Assembly: GCA_934876235.1 (NCBI GenBank)
Contig: CAKXKM010000047.1
Span: 1 to 7,675 of the forward strand
Direction: 5' to 3'
DNA length: 7,675 bases
Origin: Collinsella sp. AF02-46-1
Lineage (GTDB): Bacteria > Actinomycetota > Coriobacteriia > Coriobacteriales > Coriobacteriaceae
The notes under the pieces were generated by a model, which saw only the letters and a list, made by a program, of their open reading frames with translations, had not been told where the DNA came from and did no database searches. Each line of letters starts with the position of its first letter. The first letter of the stretch is position 1. This document shows, in pieces, positions 5,556 through 7,675 of the stretch. A program made the position numbers and the translations under genes.

Positions 5556-5589
5556 AGGGCCAGCCGACCATCCAAGACCGGCTGGCCCT
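5556..5589 (+). promoter_or_regulatory. Stable hairpin between lacE and lacG
   Basis: AGGGCCAGCCG (5556-5566) pairs perfectly with CGGCTGGCCCT (5579-5589), an 11-bp stem with a 12-base loop, starting 10 bases after the lacE stop. Only TTCAATTT follows, so it is a poor terminator. It may act as a partial terminator or as a barrier protecting the lacE mRNA end, setting the lacE to lacG ratio. It ends 23 bases before the lacG ATG. Confidence 0.6.
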
Positions 5590-5612
5590 TCAATTTAGAC
5601 GATTGGATCATC

Positions 5613-7052
5613 ATGTCCGTTAACCCTGCTAGCGTCACTAACCCGCCTGCGCAGTTTCCCGAGGACTTTGTCTTTGGCGGCGCCACTGCTGCCTACCAGG
5701 TAGAGGGCGAGACCCGCACTCACGGTAAGGGCAAGGTTGCCTGGGACGACTTCCTGGAGGCCCAGGGGCGCTTTTCCCCCGATCCCGCTTCGGACTTCTA
5801 CAACCAGTACCCCGTCGACCTGGAACTGTGCGAGGAGTTTGGCATCAACGGCATCCGCCTCTCCATCGCCTGGAGCCGCATCTTCCCCAACGGCACCGGC
5901 GAGATCAACCCCGAGGGCGTCCAGTTCTACCACGACCTCTTCGCCGAATGCCATAAGCACCATGTTGAGCCGTTCGTCACGCTGCATCACTTTGACACGC
6001 CGCTGCCCCTCTTTGAGAAGGGCGACTTCCTCAACCGCGAGACCATCGACGCATTTGTGGACTTTGCCACCTTCTGCTTTAAGGAGTACGCCGACCAGGT
6101 GACCTACTGGTTCACCTTTAACGAGATCTGGGCGAACGCCTCCAACACCTACATCGAGGGCACCTTCCCCGGTGGCGTCAAGGCGCATCTTGCCGAGGCC
6201 TTCCAGTGCGAGCACAACATGATGCTCGCCCACGCCAAGGCCGTACTGGCCTTCCACAACGGCGGCTTTAAGGGCAAGATCGGCGTCATCCAGTCGTTGG
6301 AGTTTAAGTATCCGCTCAACGAGAACGACCCCGCCGACATCAAAGCCGCCAATAACGAGCACGTGCTGCAGAACCAGTTCTTGCTCGACGCCACCTTCCG
6401 CGGCGACTATGCTCCCGACACCCTCGAGTGCGCCAACCGCCTGGCTGCCGTCTCGGGCGGCACCATCGAGATCCCGGACGAGGATCTGAAAATCATGCGC
6501 GAGGCCGCGCTCTACAACGACTACTTGGGCGTTAACAACTACCAGTGTCGCTTCCTCAAGGCTTACGATGGCGAGAACGACCTGCACCACAACGGTACGG
6601 GCGAGAAGGGCACCGGCCGCTGGCGCGTTAAGGGTATTGGCGAGCACGTAAACAAGCCCGGCATCCCCACCACCGACTGGGACTGGATCATCTATCCCGA
6701 GGGCCTGTTCGACCTGCTCGTCTACATTAAGCAGCGCTACCCCAACTACAAGCAGATTTTCATCACCGAGAACGGCATGGGCTACAAGGACCCCTGCAAG
6801 GACGGTTTTGTGGACGACCAGCCGCGCATCGACTACATCGAGCAGCACCTGCGCTGGCTGCTCAAGGCCATGGAGGTGGGTGTCAACGTGGGCGGTTACT
6901 TCCTGTGGAGCCTGCAGGATCAGTTCTCCTGGACCAATGGCTACAACAAGCGTTATGGCTTCTTCTACGTTGACTTTGAAACCCAGAAGCGCACGCCCAA
7001 GGCAAGCGCCTACTGGTATAAGCACGTAGCGCAGACCCGTCGTCTGGACTAG
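5613..7052 (+). CDS. lacG: 6-phospho-beta-galactosidase (LacG), glycoside hydrolase family 1
   Basis: This cytoplasmic enzyme hydrolyses lactose-6-phosphate to glucose and galactose-6-phosphate. The 479 residues compare with about 468 in Firmicutes LacG; the surplus is a short N-terminal extension before FPEDFVFGGATAAYQVEG. GH1 signatures are LHHFDTP (about 124-130), TFNE with acid/base Glu171, DWDWIIYPEGL (about 355-365) and ITENG with nucleophile Glu386. The sugar-phosphate pocket FSWTNGYNKRYG carries Ser439, Lys446 and Tyr448, equivalent to Ser428, Lys435 and Tyr437 of the Lactococcus enzyme. Trp440 in that motif favours phospho-beta-galactosides over phospho-beta-glucosides. The ribosome site is weak (TTGGAT about 6 bases upstream) and no better start exists, which may mean translation partly depends on lacE. 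It is followed by a strong terminator. Confidence 0.96.
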   Translation: MSVNPASVTNPPAQFPEDFVFGGATAAYQVEGETRTHGKGKVAWDDFLEAQGRFSPDPASDFYNQYPVDLELCEEFGINGIRLSIAWSRIFPNGTGEINPEGVQFYHDLFAECHKHHVEPFVTLHHFDTPLPLFEKGDFLNRETIDAFVDFATFCFKEYADQVTYWFTFNEIWANASNTYIEGTFPGGVKAHLAEAFQCEHNMMLAHAKAVLAFHNGGFKGKIGVIQSLEFKYPLNENDPADIKAANNEHVLQNQFLLDATFRGDYAPDTLECANRLAAVSGGTIEIPDEDLKIMREAALYNDYLGVNNYQCRFLKAYDGENDLHHNGTGEKGTGRWRVKGIGEHVNKPGIPTTDWDWIIYPEGLFDLLVYIKQRYPNYKQIFITENGMGYKDPCKDGFVDDQPRIDYIEQHLRWLLKAMEVGVNVGGYFLWSLQDQFSWTNGYNKRYGFFYVDFETQKRTPKASAYWYKHVAQTRRLD

Positions 7053-7105
7053 CGGCTTGCGACCAGCGGAATTGCCCCGCTCACATAACCTGTCCCCATT
7101 TCTCA

Positions 7106-7150
7106 GCCGGGGGCGGCACGTCACACGACGCGCCGCCCCCGGCCTTTTTT
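7106..7150 (+). terminator. Intrinsic terminator after lacG
   Basis: GCCGGGGGCGGC (7106-7117) pairs perfectly with GCCGCCCCCGGC (7132-7143), a 12-bp GC stem, followed by six T (7145-7150). The 14-base loop can add a further CGTC/GACG stem. It ends the lacEG transcript, 53 bases past the lacG stop. Confidence 0.93.
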
Positions 7151-7160
7151 GGGCGGTTCG

Positions 7161-7390
7161 GGGTCCGCTTGTCTCGATCTGTAACATCTAGCCGAGTTTT
7201 TGGGTCCAAGCTGTTACAGATTTAGACGAACGGGCGGCCCGGGCCGAACAATCTCGATCTGTAACATGTAGACCACTTTTGACCGCTTAGATGTTACAGA
7301 TCGAGACAAACGGAATAAGCCGGACCGAATTGTCTAAATCTGTAACATCTAGCTGAGATTTTCGGCCCTACCTGTTACAGATTAAGATGA
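7161..7390. repeat. Three tandem ~80-base palindromic repeats
   Basis: Three units each have two arms around a 23-25 base centre. Unit 1: GTCTCGATCTGTAACA (7171-7186) with TGTTACAGATTTAGAC (7212-7227), 14 of 16 paired. Unit 2: TCTCGATCTGTAACAT (7252-7267) with ATGTTACAGATCGAGA (7291-7306), 16 of 16. Unit 3: GTCTAAATCTGTAACA (7332-7347) with TGTTACAGATTAAGAT (7373-7388), 14 of 16. Left arms start 80 and 81 bases apart. Flanks are partly conserved (a GGNCCG-like block before, GACRAACGG after units 1 and 2). Centres of units 1 and 3 agree (TCTAGCYGAG then a T run), while unit 2 fits better when read on the other strand, giving alternating orientation. No open reading frame is evident. They fill most of the 353-base gap between lacG and the next, convergent gene and resemble REP/BIME-type elements. 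Confidence 0.85.
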
Positions 7391-7405
7391 ACAGGCTGAG
7401 CAAGT

Positions 7406-7675
7406 CTACGCCCGTAGGTCCTTCACGCTGGAACGCTCGACCAGCACGCCCGAGACGAGCGTACGGCTTCTGGAACTCGGGGCTTCCAGACCTGCGACGA
7501 CCTCGTTAAGCGCACGGATGCCCAGCTCGCGGTGACGGAACTTCACCGACGTCAGAATCGAGTTGGGAATCGTCTTGTAGAGCTCATCGTCGAAGCCGAT
7601 CACGGACACGTCGTCGGGCACACTCAGACCCTTGTCACGTAGAGCCATCATCACGCCGTTTGCCATGCAATCGTT
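7406..7675 (-). CDS. Second LacI-family transcriptional regulator, partial (N-terminus beyond the right edge)
   Basis: These are the last 89 residues of a LacI/GalR-type regulator; the frame is open to the right edge, so the DNA-binding domain is not visible. Family features of the effector-binding core are NDCMANGVMMALRDKG, PDDVSVIGFDDE, LTSVKFRHRELGIRALNEVV and the C-terminal LVSGVLVERSSVKDL. The ending is close to that of the first regulator (IPGVLVEGDTVRDL), but the two are clearly different proteins. It is convergent with lacG, so it is probably part of the next gene group to the right rather than the lac operon. Its ligand cannot be deduced. Confidence 0.9.
   Translation of the reverse strand, partial: NDCMANGVMMALRDKGLSVPDDVSVIGFDDELYKTIPNSILTSVKFRHRELGIRALNEVVAGLEAPSSRSRTLVSGVLVERSSVKDLRA

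Noticed and set aside
5595..7187. 530-codon open frame antisense to lacG
   Set aside because: It is a shadow of a GC-rich gene; its start lies beyond the lacG terminator and its protein has no family features.
7161..7390. CRISPR array
   Set aside because: There are only three units, each internally palindromic with long arms, with partly conserved centres and flanks and no unique 30-base spacers; no cas genes are present.

Overview
The window carries most of a lactose PTS and tagatose-6-phosphate gene cluster. The protein sequences closely resemble the lacABCDFEG products of Firmicutes. Coding DNA is GC-rich with strong G/C third-position bias, and the non-coding gaps are AT-rich. Together with the gene content this suggests a gut actinobacterium of the Coriobacteriia, Collinsella-like. 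That assignment is an inference from composition and recalled similarity, not from a search.

Layout, left to right. Minus strand: the 5' part of lacB (cut by the left edge) and lacA, the two subunits of galactose-6-phosphate isomerase. Next is an AT-rich lacAB promoter region with inverted and direct GAACA repeats, then an IS200-type insertion sequence (tnpA only, minus strand). After that come the terminator and gene of lacF (lactose PTS EIIA) and a LacI-family regulator, all on the minus strand. A 357-base divergent intergenic region follows. On the plus strand are lacE (lactose PTS EIICB) and lacG (6-phospho-beta-galactosidase), with a hairpin between them and a strong terminator after lacG. 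A 353-base convergent gap holds three tandem copies of an ~80-base palindromic repeat. Last is the C-terminal part of a second LacI-family regulator (minus strand, cut by the right edge).

How the genes work together: LacF passes phosphate from HPr to the IIB cysteine of LacE, which imports lactose as lactose-6-phosphate. LacG splits this to glucose and galactose-6-phosphate, and LacAB isomerises the latter to tagatose-6-phosphate. LacC and LacD, needed to finish the pathway, are not in the window and could lie beyond the left edge, downstream of lacB.

The clearest non-coding signals are these. (1) Three related 14-bp operator-like sites (consensus TGTYRACGWTGCCA, CpG-centred) lie between lacI and lacE, one just upstream of the lacI start and one next to the likely lacE promoter. 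(2) A different set of repeats (TGAACGGT, GAACA/TGTTC) precedes lacF and lacA, suggesting a second regulator. (3) The IS200 tnpA leader can pair with and hide its own ribosome binding site. (4) The 80-base repeat array lies after lacG. The genes themselves are a known system. I saw no evidence of a wholly new one; the regulatory layout and the repeat family are what deserve a second look.
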